Assembly (NCBI GenBank): GCA_002205965.3
Contig: NADL03000765.1
Location: forward strand, 434,001 to 498,000
Direction: 5' to 3'
Length of the DNA: 64,000 nucleotides
DNA from: Kappaphycus alvarezii
Taxonomy: Eukaryota > Rhodophyta > Florideophyceae > Gigartinales > Solieriaceae
The translations under genes and the position numbers were made by a program. Positions 32,400-43,677 of this stretch are shown here, piece after piece. The notes under the pieces are model-generated. The model searched no databases, was not told the DNA's origin, and saw only the letters and a program-made list of their open reading frames with translations. Positions within the stretch are counted from its first letter, which is position 1. Every line of letters starts with the position of its first letter.

Positions 32400-33640
32400 A
32401 GTCATTTTTGAACTTTTCTTCTTTAAATCAATCGTCCCGCCTTTTCTTTCAACGAAACAATTCTCCATTTTCTATTTGAAGATGTTTTCATCCTCTTTCG
32501 AAGAAACGTTTTCTACTCATGATCCGCTTCGTCCTCCAAAACCAGTTCTAGTCTTTTATGAAGAATATGTTTTACTTATTCGAACTGAGTACAAAAAAGC
32601 ACATCAAAGCTCCGTACTTTTTATCTCAATCAAAGTCGTGAAATATATCGAATGCATGCCATCGTTTAAAGGGGGATAAGCGAGGAGTTCTAATTCTATG
32701 AAAAACGTGGTCAGCTGTTACCTGAGGAATTTCTTGATGTAAATAAAGGCTTCAAATGCAAAAGATTGGCCGGAAGTCGTCAAAATGCTAGAAAACTGAC
32801 TGGAGGTTTGAATGCCATAGACACCTAGTAAAATCATAACCTCCGCTATCAAAGAAGCCATCAGATCACTCGAAAATTTACGTATTTTACTTTACATATG
32901 AATCATCCCCAAATATCTCTCACCGTCGAGAAATAAACCAGCGCCTCGTCTTGCATCAATGTTCAGGATTTGATAGACAACCGGGCAACTGAATACAACA
33001 AATGACGTCAATAAATGGAGTAGTAACGTAATTCATAGGAAAATATTGGTCAATTTGTGGAGTAAGTGGGAGAAGAAGAGGATGAGGAGGAGATTGGAGA
33101 GACATAGGCGAAGACAGAGGAATTCGGAGATGAAGAAGACTCAATGGAATTTTGGTATCAATTGGAATACAACCGTGGGAAGTTAAAGATGTAGAAGAGA
33201 AGATTGAACGTGTTATTCTAGTTATAGACCACTCCTATGGAGATAAGGAGTATTATATGAGTCTGTGAAAGAAATTAGGGAAGATTTCAATGTTTCAGAA
33301 GCGCTTTTATCATTACTGGTCATTGCACAGTATTTCTTGAAACTTAATTTATTGCACTGTATTTTTGAAGGATTGTTTTGGCTCTGACCTCGAGTGATGA
33401 GATTTTGAGGATTTCATATAGGTATTAGCAGTGAACATATTTACTGTTAGTGTTTTTCGCCTACAGGATTCCTATGGCTGCATTTTAATTTACTTAAATT
33501 GTACTTTTGAGACTTCAGGGTTGTCTAATCATTATATATAAGCTGAGTTAGCCGCTTACTCTTGGGGAAAAAAAGAAATTTGGGAGACAAATATAAGGGA
33601 AGATCCAAATATATAACTAGTTTAAAGACAGTTTCTGAAA
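32400..33640 (+). mobile_element. LTR-like element copy J, strongly decayed
   Basis: The 5' part (about 32400-32600) aligns with 46990-47110 of copy M (gatccgcttcgtcctccaaa in both families of copies). The middle holds an acidic-rich remnant including ERVILVIDHSYGDKE (about 33200), the SIM position. The 3' part has tatataagctgagttagccg near 33535. A separate short repeat (32690-32820) is inserted between. Ends not found. Confidence 0.5.
32690..32820 (+). repeat. short coding-like repeat with histone-H3-tail-like peptide
   Basis: In frame it reads YEKRGQLLPEEFLDVNKG, then CKRLAGSRQNARKLTGG. The copies at about 49780-49905 and 61510-61635 read HEKYGQLFPGG.RDGKG, then CKEMAGRRQNARKLTGG. RQNARKLTGG resembles the TKQTARKSTGG start of histone H3. 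The parent protein is unknown. Confidence 0.5.
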
Positions 33641-36079
33641 AAGAAGCGTTTCTGTTGCACTAGGCACTGAGAATAGGTACTGTAGCCTGTCTTTTCTATA
33701 CTCAATTATTGCTCTACACCCACCCATTATTATCAAAGTCTTCATTTTGGCTCAAATATGCTTTTTCCAGGGCTTCCGCCTTTTGCAATATCTCCGTCTC
33801 AGCATATATAGTCCTAAAAATCCCATCGTCTTCGATTTATTCATATCATGGTGAAACTTGTTCCCTTATTTTTGCGGTTTACGCTATGCTCCGTGCGATT
33901 AATTGGTTTAGCTTGCAAAATATTCGGCACAAATTTACAAAATAGCTGAAGAAAATTATGTTGCCGAGACTCCAGTGTGCAATATTGAGCAAATATCGGT
34001 TCTGATGTCACCAAGTCCTTCTCGAGGCTCAAGAACTCAGTTCTTTACTCCATTTTTCAGGCCAATGAACAATAGATGGGCCCTATGTACTTGAAACCTA
34101 GTTCTTTCCCTTCTGTGAAAGATTTGAGAGAATTGATTCGGCAGTTTTTATTTACATGAAATATTTAAATTACAAAATGGGTGAGCTTCAGATAGCTTCA
34201 TTCTTGAAAGATCGTATTGTCTTGTTTCATGGATGCATATAGAAGTGGTTGATTTGCTTTCGTTAAGAAATACACAAATTTAGAATATTTATGTGAGTTC
34301 GGCTCATATGCAGGCTATATTGGACATTAAAATGGTTTCCTCAGGGATAAATATATTCTTTCTCCGAGGATTAAAACAAAAAAAAGTTTCACGCATTGGC
34401 TAATAGAGGCTGTTTAACTGGGAATCGTATGAGTTTAGGAGTTCCACAAACATTCATGCAACATCGGGCCTATATTTTCAAATACGAAAATATGAGGAAC
34501 CAAATTACAGATTTTAACATCTTAAATCACTGTTCCTTCGGTTCACTCCAGAGCTCTGACATCTTGTCTCGAGAGATGTTGAATATTGGGACGGGGCTCC
34601 ATCAGCAGGTGTATGAGAGAGCATTATAAAGGTGAATTCTGGCAACATTTTACTGGAAAGGGCTTCTCTTTCAAAATAATTACTTTTTTTTTTATTCTCC
34701 AGGGCCTCTTTAATTAAATCCGAAAGCTGTCACAGCGAAATTCAAAGCGCGTGATTGGAAGAGGTTGGAATTTTGTAAAATGATGCAGGTAATTAACTCT
34801 ACTAACTGTTATCATTCCTTTAATCTTTGGGCGAACCGCCCCATACGCCGCTAATTACTCCTTTCTTGTTTGATTAAACGTTTTCAGAGTATATGAGGAT
34901 ATGCTAGCAGTAATCGCGAGAAATTTTATGGTGTTTCCGGCATTAAATGGAGAACGTAATCAATAAGTTTCTTCTTTGGTGTTCTCAACCTCTATTAGTG
35001 GTCTCACAGCGAGTTTTTTCGCACTGTTCGACGTCCTTACTGGTTCAAACTCCACTAGAAGTGGAAAATCGGATAAATATTTTTCCTTACTGTAAATGTG
35101 GAAAGAAGCACGGCTAATTCATTAAATAGCAATACCAGATCCCAGAATGACTTATATATCACACTGAAGTCTTTTTTGAAGTAAAAAACAAATTAATCTT
35201 TATATCCCCGCTTGCAGTCGGCCGAATGGCAAAAATAAGAGAAATTCTTTGTTTTTCAAGGTTATAGAATAGCTTTCAATTCAAATAAAAAACTTCCCAA
35301 TGGTAACGAGTGTGTGTTTAAAGGCGCAAACAAGGTGTCGATGGTTGAACTGATTGTTTTTTTCAATCCCTCTTGAGAGACCATAATGTCAAACTAAGTT
35401 TCATATAAGCAGCCCTAATTTTCAAAAACTTCCTAGACAGTACTTAAATGACATATTTTGATTGCGAAATAGCCCTCAAAGTTCTGAAATCGTCATCTTT
35501 CTCCTTTTTATAACGCCCATAATGTAGTCATACAATAATTAGGGGCGTAGTTTTGCGGGCAGCTACTTTTGATGCTGTACAAAACACTCGGCAGCACTAA
35601 GTCCGACGTGGTAATTGTAATCTGGTTCTCTCTACAATCGATCCGCTCTCGGCTTTGCAAGCAGTGCTTGATTTGGTTGCCGAGTGTGTAGAGGGCTACC
35701 GGATGCTTCATTCAACAACTTTAAATTCGTCTGAAATAGTCACATTTTTTTCACTCTATAACATTAAGGATGAATTTGTAAAACCTTTTACTTGTATTTT
35801 TCTTGAACATTTCATCCTACGGAATCCACAAGGGCAACTGCTTATTAAAGATATTTGAATCTCAACAGCGACAGAGCTTGTTTTATCTGAGATGGATAAA
35901 TCGGCGAGGATGAGATTATTAGAACCAGCTAGCTCGAGATGAGGAGCTTGCATGCGAGAAGAGCGCTAACATATTTTTCTGTAAGAAAGCGAAGAGATGG
36001 ATAGAAAAGTGGGGAAAGTGGGCTTGACATAAGTCTGAATAATCCCTGTTTACCATCTATGATCAATGATGATTTTAAA
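33641..36079. other. AT-rich stretch without recognisable genes
   Basis: Nothing supportable. A tRNA-like B-box near 35041 does not fold into a tRNA. Confidence 0.45.
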
Positions 36080-36500
36080 CGAAAAATTTCCTAGGTTGAA
36101 TGCCGATTTTCAACTTCTAGACTACTTTGATCTGACCTTGAAGTTGTCTGCCAAAATTCTTGATCTATTCTATAGAAGCAGAGGTTTGCGCAGCTGAGAT
36201 ATATTTTTGTACTAGCCAAGAAGTCTTAGAATATATGCTTCAGACTATAAAACACATTAAAAGTAGTATTGTGAGAAACATAAAAACATAATCTTCATGA
36301 TCTCAGTACTTGAGACTAAAATCAAAGAACTACTGAAACTATCCATAGTACCAATGAAATTCCTAAACTTTCCCTTCATATATCCATCATGATTCTCAAA
36401 CTCCTTTCTGTTGTTAGCTGAATAGTCAGAGAGTACAAAAAACCCAAATTCTGTTCTACGTATCCCAGACCCACTCCATTATGGTTCCAAACATCACGTC
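36080..36500 (-). mobile_element. LTR-like element copy K, decayed
   Basis: On the minus strand it contains the tail block (gcagacaacttcaag, about 36150) and an ORF end resembling that of copy H (about 36310-36480). Ends not found. It faces copy L across a short gap, giving a back-to-back arrangement. Confidence 0.5.
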
Positions 36501-36599
36501 GAGTTTTTACATTTCGTTTAAGGTCTTGACAACGCTCTAAGCGTTTACACTATTTAAATTTAATAGTAAAGAACATGAAGCTAGAAAAATGATAGTAAA

Positions 36600-37540
36600 A
36601 ACTCCATCTGGTCACTTACGCACCCCCTTAATTTATCATAAACATTACTAACCTCCATTCGTCCTTCACCATCGCCAAATCAAACAGAGCCCCCGTACCA
36701 TCAGCTTCCTGTCTTCTATGTTCCATAAGCCATTGATGGATTTGAAAGCCAACTAGCCGACTGGCTACGATTACTGCTGCAGAAGGATACAGCGGGAACG
36801 CGTTCCAGTTTTGATTAACCGTCAATTTGTGTAGGAGGTAAAAGACTGCAGATGAGGAGGAATGGGAAGACCCTAGGGAGACATTGGCGAGAAACCTTGG
36901 GAACATTTTTGTGGAAAACGGAGGGAATAGTGAGGGACTCTTCGTAGTCTCGAAATCCCACATTGGGGATGTAGTAAGTGTCGAGGGTTGTGAGAAAAAA
37001 TTGGAGAACCTTGATATACAGGAGGAAGCTCTTCATAATTATTGGAAGTCCGCCTTAGTTTGTAGGAAAAATATTTAGTAATAGGATACTTGTATTGGAA
37101 GAGTGTTTTGGCTGTGAACGCAAGAACGAAATTTGTGCAAAGGAAATATATGTATTCATCTCGATAGAATTTAGTACTAGTCTTTGACGGTCAATAGTTT
37201 GCATTTAAGGTTTTGCATGGTTACTATGTATGTTTTTTGGTACTTGAGTGTTGGAAAATTACGTTTTTTCGAATATAATGCAGCCATGTTTGGAAACGAC
37301 TAACGTACACACCAAAATAGTTGAGAAGTTGAAAGTCACCCTCTGACCTACGCATCTTTTCGTGTAAGTTGAGCAATGAACAAAAGTGGTATATCTGTCA
37401 TTTCCTAACGCTCTTGTAGCCCCCAAGAACTTGTAATTACACAATTCTTCGCTTTCCCACAGCTTTTATGCGGCAGAACTTTTGTCGCTGGCAATTCCTC
37501 TATCCCAGAATAATTTGCCATTACAATCTTATCATAACCG
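36600..37540 (+). mobile_element. LTR-like element copy L, decayed
   Basis: A broken acidic-protein frame starts near 36640 (NITNLHSSFTIAKSNRAP). Around 36920-37075 it keeps SEGLFVVSKSHIGD at the SIM position and ENLDIQEEALHNYWKS at the C-terminal position. The tail block ggcagaacttttgtcgctgg is near 37470. No clean ends. Confidence 0.5.
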
Positions 37541-37699
37541 ATTTCTTGTCACGAGGTACATTTTGTGTAATTGAACAATAATCTTCCTTGTGTATATTTG
37601 TGTCAGGTCTTGTCGGATTATAAATATCTTGGTTGGATCAGAGAGTAGTTTGGGAGAGATCAAGGTACGTATGAAAACACTAAGTGTGTTAGATAGCGC

Positions 37700-38203
37700 C
37701 TCCGGAGATATTCAACATACCAATATATCTTTTAGATATTTTTTAGATATACTGAAAACTTCTGCATTTTGATAGAGAAAAGGAGTAGATATAGGGAGGG
37801 AGGAAGAGAAAGACAAATCAAAACAACGAGAGTGAAAGAGAGAAGGAGAGAGAGAAGGATTGGACTAAGCAAGAATGTTGAGAGAAGAGAAAGTGGTAAG
37901 AGACTTTCCGCAGACAGAATATGTACATAGACCAGGACTTATATAGACCTCGAGGCGAGTCAACTGGAGCTTCATAACGATCAAAGGGAGTTTCCAGACT
38001 TTATATAGACCACTGTGGGAGGCTAACCCTAAACCATCTTGAACTTATCTAAATAAAATTAGCTCAAGCTTACAGAACTGAACAGTGCAAAAGCGTAACG
38101 AATAAGTTTTAGGTTATACAGTAAAATACAGCGATAGACTTCTCTTAGCGTCTTTACTAGCTGTAAGCAGACAGCAGATGTAACAGAAAGTACTTAACTA
38201 CCA
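37700..38203 (-). mobile_element. candidate 3' LTR of copia element C1
   Basis: On the minus strand a purine run (tttgaggggtat) precedes TGG at 38203, just beyond the copia RNase H. Two TATA-like sequences (ctatataaag and ctatataag) follow near 38005 and 37945. A C/T-rich stretch comes next. The far end is not fixed and no matching 5' LTR was identified, so this is inferred from position. Confidence 0.4.
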
Positions 38204-38339
38204 ATACCCCTCAAACTATACCTGACCAGAATAGGGACCTCTCAATCTGTAAAACAATACAAAATTAACTGGGAAAGCTAGGAGTAACTATGCCCAAATC
38301 ACGTCGAAATCTCACACATCTTGACCACAAGCAAAGTTT

Positions 38340-39569
38340 TTTGCAGAATATCGGAAGATTGATCTTACATTCAGCAATATGATATTCTAATCTGCTTTCC
38401 GGCTAATGCCTAACGAGCGAAGTGGTACAGAATATCAATATGTTTTTTTCGCTCGTTGATGGACTGGTTCTTGGCAGAGCTAATCTATCCCGAGTTATTG
38501 GCGGAAACTGAAATATTTGTTGAATATTTTGGACCTATTATCTCTATAAGGAGATCGGAGAATCAAATGGCTTCCATGGAAGCTGTGCAGAGCGAAATAT
38601 ATTCTTCTTCACAGGAAGACAGGGCGACACATCCTTGCTTCATGGCGCTCCATAGAATAGGCTCTCTAGACATCATGAAGGCAAATAAATAGGTTTATTT
38701 GAGATATTAACCACAGCCTGCCCAGCAGGAGTCGCTAAAACCGATAATCGTAGCGCTAGAGAGAACAAGTGACAAAAACCAAGATTCTTGGTTCTGTTGA
38801 GGTAGCGATAAACTGGCTTCAATGCTTTCAAATGACTCGAATGAAGCCTTTCACAGTGTTGTGAAATATTTACAGCAGCAAAACTAATATCCGGACGAGT
38901 GAATATTATCAGTTACGTGAAGCATCTAGTTGCCGAGCGGTAGGGCGTCGACAAATTAAGTTAAATGTCCATTTTATCGGATTTTGCCCTATCTGAAAGC
39001 ACCATTGGATATTGTAAGAGAGTTGACTCATTATTTTTACGCTTTTGAGCATATAAAACTTATTGAACGCCTGCTGGAGGAGCAAAATACTTTTTTCGCG
39101 GTGACGGACAGCTTGGATTTCTAGAAACGCATTTAGACGCCAAGATCTTTCATTATAAAGCGCCATTTTAACGAAGATTATATTATCCCAAATCCAGCCC
39201 TATTGGATACAACCATCAAGATATCCTAGAAATAGAGCACAGGTATTGAAAATGAGTCACTATTCCAGAATCAAAAAGGTATGGTTCAGGTGGGTTGCTT
39301 TCGAATCGAAGATTTGAGGTACAGCGCTCGTGTATTTTGGCATGCCACTGACCTGGGGCCTTTTTTAGCGCGTAAAATGTTTTTGGATGTCCACAAATCT
39401 GATCAGGATTGTTTGCATCACGAAATACGAATAGAACATCCGTATATAATTTCCCCTCCAAATATGAATTAAAAAATGCTGTTACCACCATCATTTGATC
39501 ACCATTAAGGTCGAGTAGATTTATCAAACAAAGAAACATGCGGACAACGTAGAGAAAGTAATGGATCAT
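38340..39569 (-). pseudogene. copia C1 reverse transcriptase and RNase H
   Basis: The RT part reads DQICGHPKTFYALKKAPGQW, matching the copia L.K.LYGLKQAPR.W motif, and later NAFLEIQAVRHREKSILLLQ (FLGI.V...). The RNase H reads CVALSSCEEEYISLCTASME (copia C.ALSS.EAEY.AL), with NERKKHIDILYHFAR further on (copia H.R.KHI.I.YHF.RE). Stops interrupt it, for example after MEAI and NNSG. Only one copy exists, because it lies outside the duplicated block. Confidence 0.75.
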
Positions 39570-40589
39570 ACGTGTATTTGTACTCTAATCAAGGTGCCTT
39601 CCAAAATTACTTGACGGCGATGCGAACTTTTGGGCTGACCTCCTGTTTTACTTGGAAAAAGTATCTAGAATGAGTTGCAAGTATTCCTGGTTTCCCTGAG
39701 ACGAGTTTAAAATTGAATTTTTTGTAATGGAGTCTTCTTTCTTCAGGATTCCAGGCTTGAAGAAATCGATGTTCTTTGGAGAATTAGCGTCTTCGTACGA
39801 AGCAATAATGTATAAGAAATAAGATATAAATGCTGTGTGAGGCTAGGTAATCCCCTCTGATTTGGCTCCCTCGATAGTCTAAATGAGTGATGAGGGATTC
39901 GTGCACAGGACTCACTCCGGAGTAAAGAATTAGTGTATTTTTCCTTGGAAACGTCTATTTACTCAGTATCCTGTGCTGCAGGGGATTATGGAAAATGTCT
40001 CGTACTGAGAAATTGTCTTCAACTGGTAAAATGTTCTGTTCGGAGTACTATCGGAGACCTTATGTAATACATCGAACTTTTGAATTTAGAGACTCATCGA
40101 ATATTTGGTCTCGAGATACAACCATTTTTTCTGTCTCCATCTCAAAAAACTTGTCACCTTTATTTGTTATGGTTTAAGCCATCAAATAAGCCTCCTTTGA
40201 CATTTTATCCAGCTGTTCGAGGTCTCCCCTAGTATTTTCATAAGATCATCGTGATCTGAATACTCGCGGATGCAAAATTTGTTTGGAACTGTCACTTTCT
40301 AAAGGAAATATGAGGTAGAGCTATCTGCTAGAGCTGTAGGGGTTACTCGGGACAGAAGGTAAACAGTGGTAGAGAGCGTCTATGACCAGAAAACTTTGGG
40401 AAGACTCTTTTGATGAAGCATAGAGCGAACTAGGTTGATAAATGTAAGATTTTTCGGAAGCGTGTGGGATATAGGGAGCTGACGTTGAATATTTTCTGAA
40501 TCGAAGAATTAATTGAAAACGGAAGAGATATACTTCCCGCCATTGGCAGATTGCGTAGTTTGGAGAAGGAGATAGTCTTCTTCCCGAGC

Positions 40590-41119
40590 GGTTTTATGAC
40601 GTTCATAATGGTAAAATTACCTTAGAGATCGATCAGTATGTTTTTCTGCGAGTCCCTTGTACTTTTTGAAAAATTCTAGAACCTTTTAATTGTGCGTCAA
40701 AGTGTAGAGGGTCGTCCATTTAGAGTAATCACCAATAAATAGTACAAAAAACCTTGTACCACCAAGCATAAAAGTCTCGGAGGGGTCCCAAAGCATCTAA
40801 GTGAACTTACACATTAAAATTTTTAGAGTGGGGATTCCAAGTCTTTGAAAGATGGCAAAATAAGACTTATCAAGGACACAAAACATGCAGAAGTCATTCG
40901 AGTTTAAATTTTCGAGCTAATCGCCCTGTATGACCCCATTTTGACCATTGAGCGGATTGCACTGCTGTTTAAGGAGGCAAGTCGCTCATGCCATTTTGAA
41001 AGGAAAGTAAGCAAGAAAACCTCTGAAGCAGCCGTAATCAGTGAGTTTTGAGAGTATATCCAATATACATAAACCTTAAACAAGTGTTCCAGTGGCAAGT
41101 GTAGAGCAGTTTGTGACAC
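40590..41119 (-). pseudogene. copia C1 GAG-pre-integrase and integrase start
   Basis: KWHERLASLNSSAIRSMVK matches the W H.RL.H...A...M signature before the integrase. After a shift, GGTRFFVLFIGDYSKWTTLY and KVLEFFKKYKGLAEKHTD (about 40600-40790) match the copia integrase core (GG.R.F..FIDDYS...W). An in-frame TAA lies between these two. It is duplicated at about 52315-52844. Confidence 0.7.
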
Positions 41120-41155
41120 TAACGAGAAAAAAACCCTTGCGATCGAAATGATAGG

Positions 41156-41584
41156 TTATCTCTCGTCTGCAATGTGAGATGCTGAAAGAAAGTGATAGCG
41201 CAAGCTTGGGCCACGTAAAACATTCTTCTGCATGCATTTGACTGCTTTGCAACTCCGTTGAGGAGTTAGGATTATAACTCCTGATTCTTCGATGGGCACT
41301 GAAGAATAAGCTCTAAGATCCAGGACTGAAAGGAATGAATAGGGATTGTACGTAGTGAAAGATGAGCGATCATTCGACACATGCGAAGTACATCCTGAAT
41401 CAATAGCCCAGTCAATCGAAATTTGAATTAATGTCCCAACGGTCCGTAAAGCAAAATTCGTCTGTCCGGAGAGACTGAGGGGACAGCTGGAACTCTCAAT
41501 ACCACTGCCATGCTGAATAGATTCTCTTTTATCGTAACAAAGATGATTCGAATGAGCCAAATTTGGATCTTCAAACATGCTCAC
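41156..41584 (-). pseudogene. copia C1 protease
   Basis: IDWAIDSGCTSHVSNDRSSF contains the DSG active site in the typical copia context (W.IDSG.TSH.). RSC.AVKCMQKNVLRGP and YHFLSASHIADE follow the usual pattern to the end of the protease region. The active site is intact, but the surrounding polyprotein is broken. The same frame recurs in unit 2 at 52881-53309. Confidence 0.8.
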
Positions 41585-41586
41585 TA

Positions 41587-42016
41587 GTGTCTATTGGACC
41601 GTTGTTCTCATATGAGGACAACTTTTAGCAGCTTTTTTTCAATACAATTTTTTTATCTCAACGCATTTCTTGTCCCTCCGCATTAGTTCATGAGTGCAGA
41701 TGGTCGATCAAAAAAAACTTTTCAAGATTGTTGACGGCGGTGAATGCTAGAGCAGTTTTCCCTCACCAGCTTCCGCTCTTCGCAAGAAGTTGTGAAAAAG
41801 GCTTCATTTTGGAAGGAAATATAGTTCGCATTATCGTGGGGGGTTTTAGAAACGAGGGGGCATGTACATTAAAAATTACGAAGTAAGAATTACTGTACTG
41901 TAACTTAACAAAAAAACATTTTTGAAGTAAAACTTTCGGGCTTCCAAAACATTTACTGTTCCAAAATGTAACGGAAACTGTCCTTATATGAGGACATAGC
42001 ATGGTCCAATAGACAC
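41587..42016. mobile_element. small DNA transposon with 14-bp terminal inverted repeats (unit 1)
   Basis: gtgtctattggacc (41587-41600) is exactly complementary to 42003-42016. Just inside each end lies a near-palindrome (tcctcatatgagga type). About 430 bp, no transposase, so it is MITE-like. It is inserted just upstream of the copia protease. I could not define a target duplication. Confidence 0.6.
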
Positions 42017-42639
42017 AAGACGAAAAAAGTTCTTGGATTCTTTGTTAATGATACTTTTAAATTAGATTTAAAGTCGCATTCGGTCAAGACGGGCCTTTTA
42101 TAGACGCGTTCGAGCTGGATTGACGACAGGAGCGAGTTGGGGGTAGTTTCTGAAGCAGAGGCTGCTCCTGTGATATTTTTCACAATTTCCACATTTCTGT
42201 AGACGGATCTCGCTTGAATTTCGGACTTTGTTTGACTGAAAGAGCTGCAGACTCCAAAGCTTTCAGAGTACCATGATCACGTTTGAAATAAAGTTGCTCC
42301 TCATGATTGCACCGACTCCGGAAGAATTAGAACAAAAACTTGTCGTTGTAATCATGGGCACGATCAAGTGAAGGTATGGGACTCTCAAAAAAATCAGACA
42401 GTCCATTAAAAAAACCCTGGCCATCAAAATATCCTCTAATTTGAACAAAACCGCCTTCAGGTTGTCTGAATATTGATGCGTTCTACCGCAAACGGAAGTA
42501 TTTTCTCTTTTTCTTTCATCTTTGCACTTTAAAAACGACTCATTGCAGCTAACTTGCTTAAAAGAGTGTGTATTCAAAGATGTTACAAATAAGACACCAC
42601 GTGGGTTTGACGGTTCTGGCATTTTGTACATGCTCGAGA

Positions 42640-43677
42640 TGTGCGTCAGAGAGTTTCAATAAGGTAAAGGCGCTGGCCCAACAATCGACATTCTGTCATA
42701 AGGAATATGCTGTTGGAAAGGTCTCCGGAGGGTCTCTGATGGGGTTTTTATCAAATTCTCTTAATGAGAACAATAGCTGTGTTCGGGACTTTCAGATGCC
42801 CAAGTTGTCATCGTAGATCTTTTCGAGACTGGAACAGGCGATTGCAGCAGACACCAGGAATATTTATTTCTCCACTCGGCGTGGTTCTGACACTTCCGAC
42901 ATCCTCAGTGCTGCTCGAACTCCTTTGATTCGGACATCATCAGCTAGAAAATATGGCGAAAAATGAAGTAATCACTCGGCTTGGAGGTCAAGACAGGAAA
43001 TGGAGATCGATAAGTAGAAGAGAGAAGGAGAGGAACCGGAGAGAGAGGCTCGTCGGAGAGAAACGTCGGAACCCTTAAAGGTGGAGGAGCAGTAGGGGAC
43101 AAAGGAGACGGAGCAAAAGTACCTAGAGACAACGTCGGCTGAACTATAGTAGAAAGTGCACGAGCGAAAGATGGAAAAATTAAAGAAACAAATATGATGG
43201 AAGAAGCTGACTTCGTGTTTCGATGTCCTTAGTTTGCCTTTTTGAAGCGAGTAGATGAATCAAGAAATGACCTCTGTGGGGCAAATTTTATCTGTCAGTA
43301 GACAGTGGATGGATGTTCTCCAAGTGGTCTAGCATGTATGCATCACAATTCAAGCTTGTTGACATGTCACAATTTTCCTCCAGAAGCTGTCCACATGCTT
43401 TTCTCATAATCCAAGCGTGTGTCTTTTTCTATGAAAAACCCGTCCAAATACATAAATTTAACACCTTTCAATGCCTCTACAAAAGTATCTCCGTTTGAGA
43501 CTACCTTAAGTGGGTGGAAAACTTGCATTTTTCTGTATGGATTTATTTCATTCATTTTGATATCTCATTCTCATACTGCACCTTAATCTTGCACTACGGA
43601 AAAAAGTTTACAAGTTAGCAGTCTATACGTGTATTGTGAAAACAATGTCAATACATCAAGCCGTTTCATTGCTCACG
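42640..43677. other. no gene recognised
   Basis: Between the copia 5' region and the transposase-like relic. Contains a Pro/Ser-rich minus frame (42944-43132) without relatives. The copia 5' LTR should lie near here but was not recognised. Confidence 0.35.

Larger units (their letters stand above)
38203..42640 (-). mobile_element. Ty1/copia retrotransposon C1, decayed; duplication breakpoint inside
   Basis: Order on the minus strand: possible gag remains (42640-42020), a nested inverted-repeat transposon (41587-42016), protease (41156-41584), GAG-pre-integrase (40904-41119), integrase (about 40600-40790), RT (38909-39569) and RNase H (38340-38660). Protease-integrase-RT-RNase H is the copia order. 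Several stops and shifts make it non-functional. The 11.7-kb tandem duplication starts at 40005, between integrase and RT, so only the 5' half is repeated in unit 2. Confidence 0.8.

Noticed and set aside
35010..35060. tRNA-like B-box (ggttcaaactcc) after an A-box-like stretch
   Set aside because: The flanking bases do not form the T-arm or acceptor stems, so no tRNA is called.
41583..42020. CACTA-type transposon, suggested by cacta just before the left inverted repeat
   Set aside because: The right end does not carry the matching tagtg; only gtgtctattggacc is shared.
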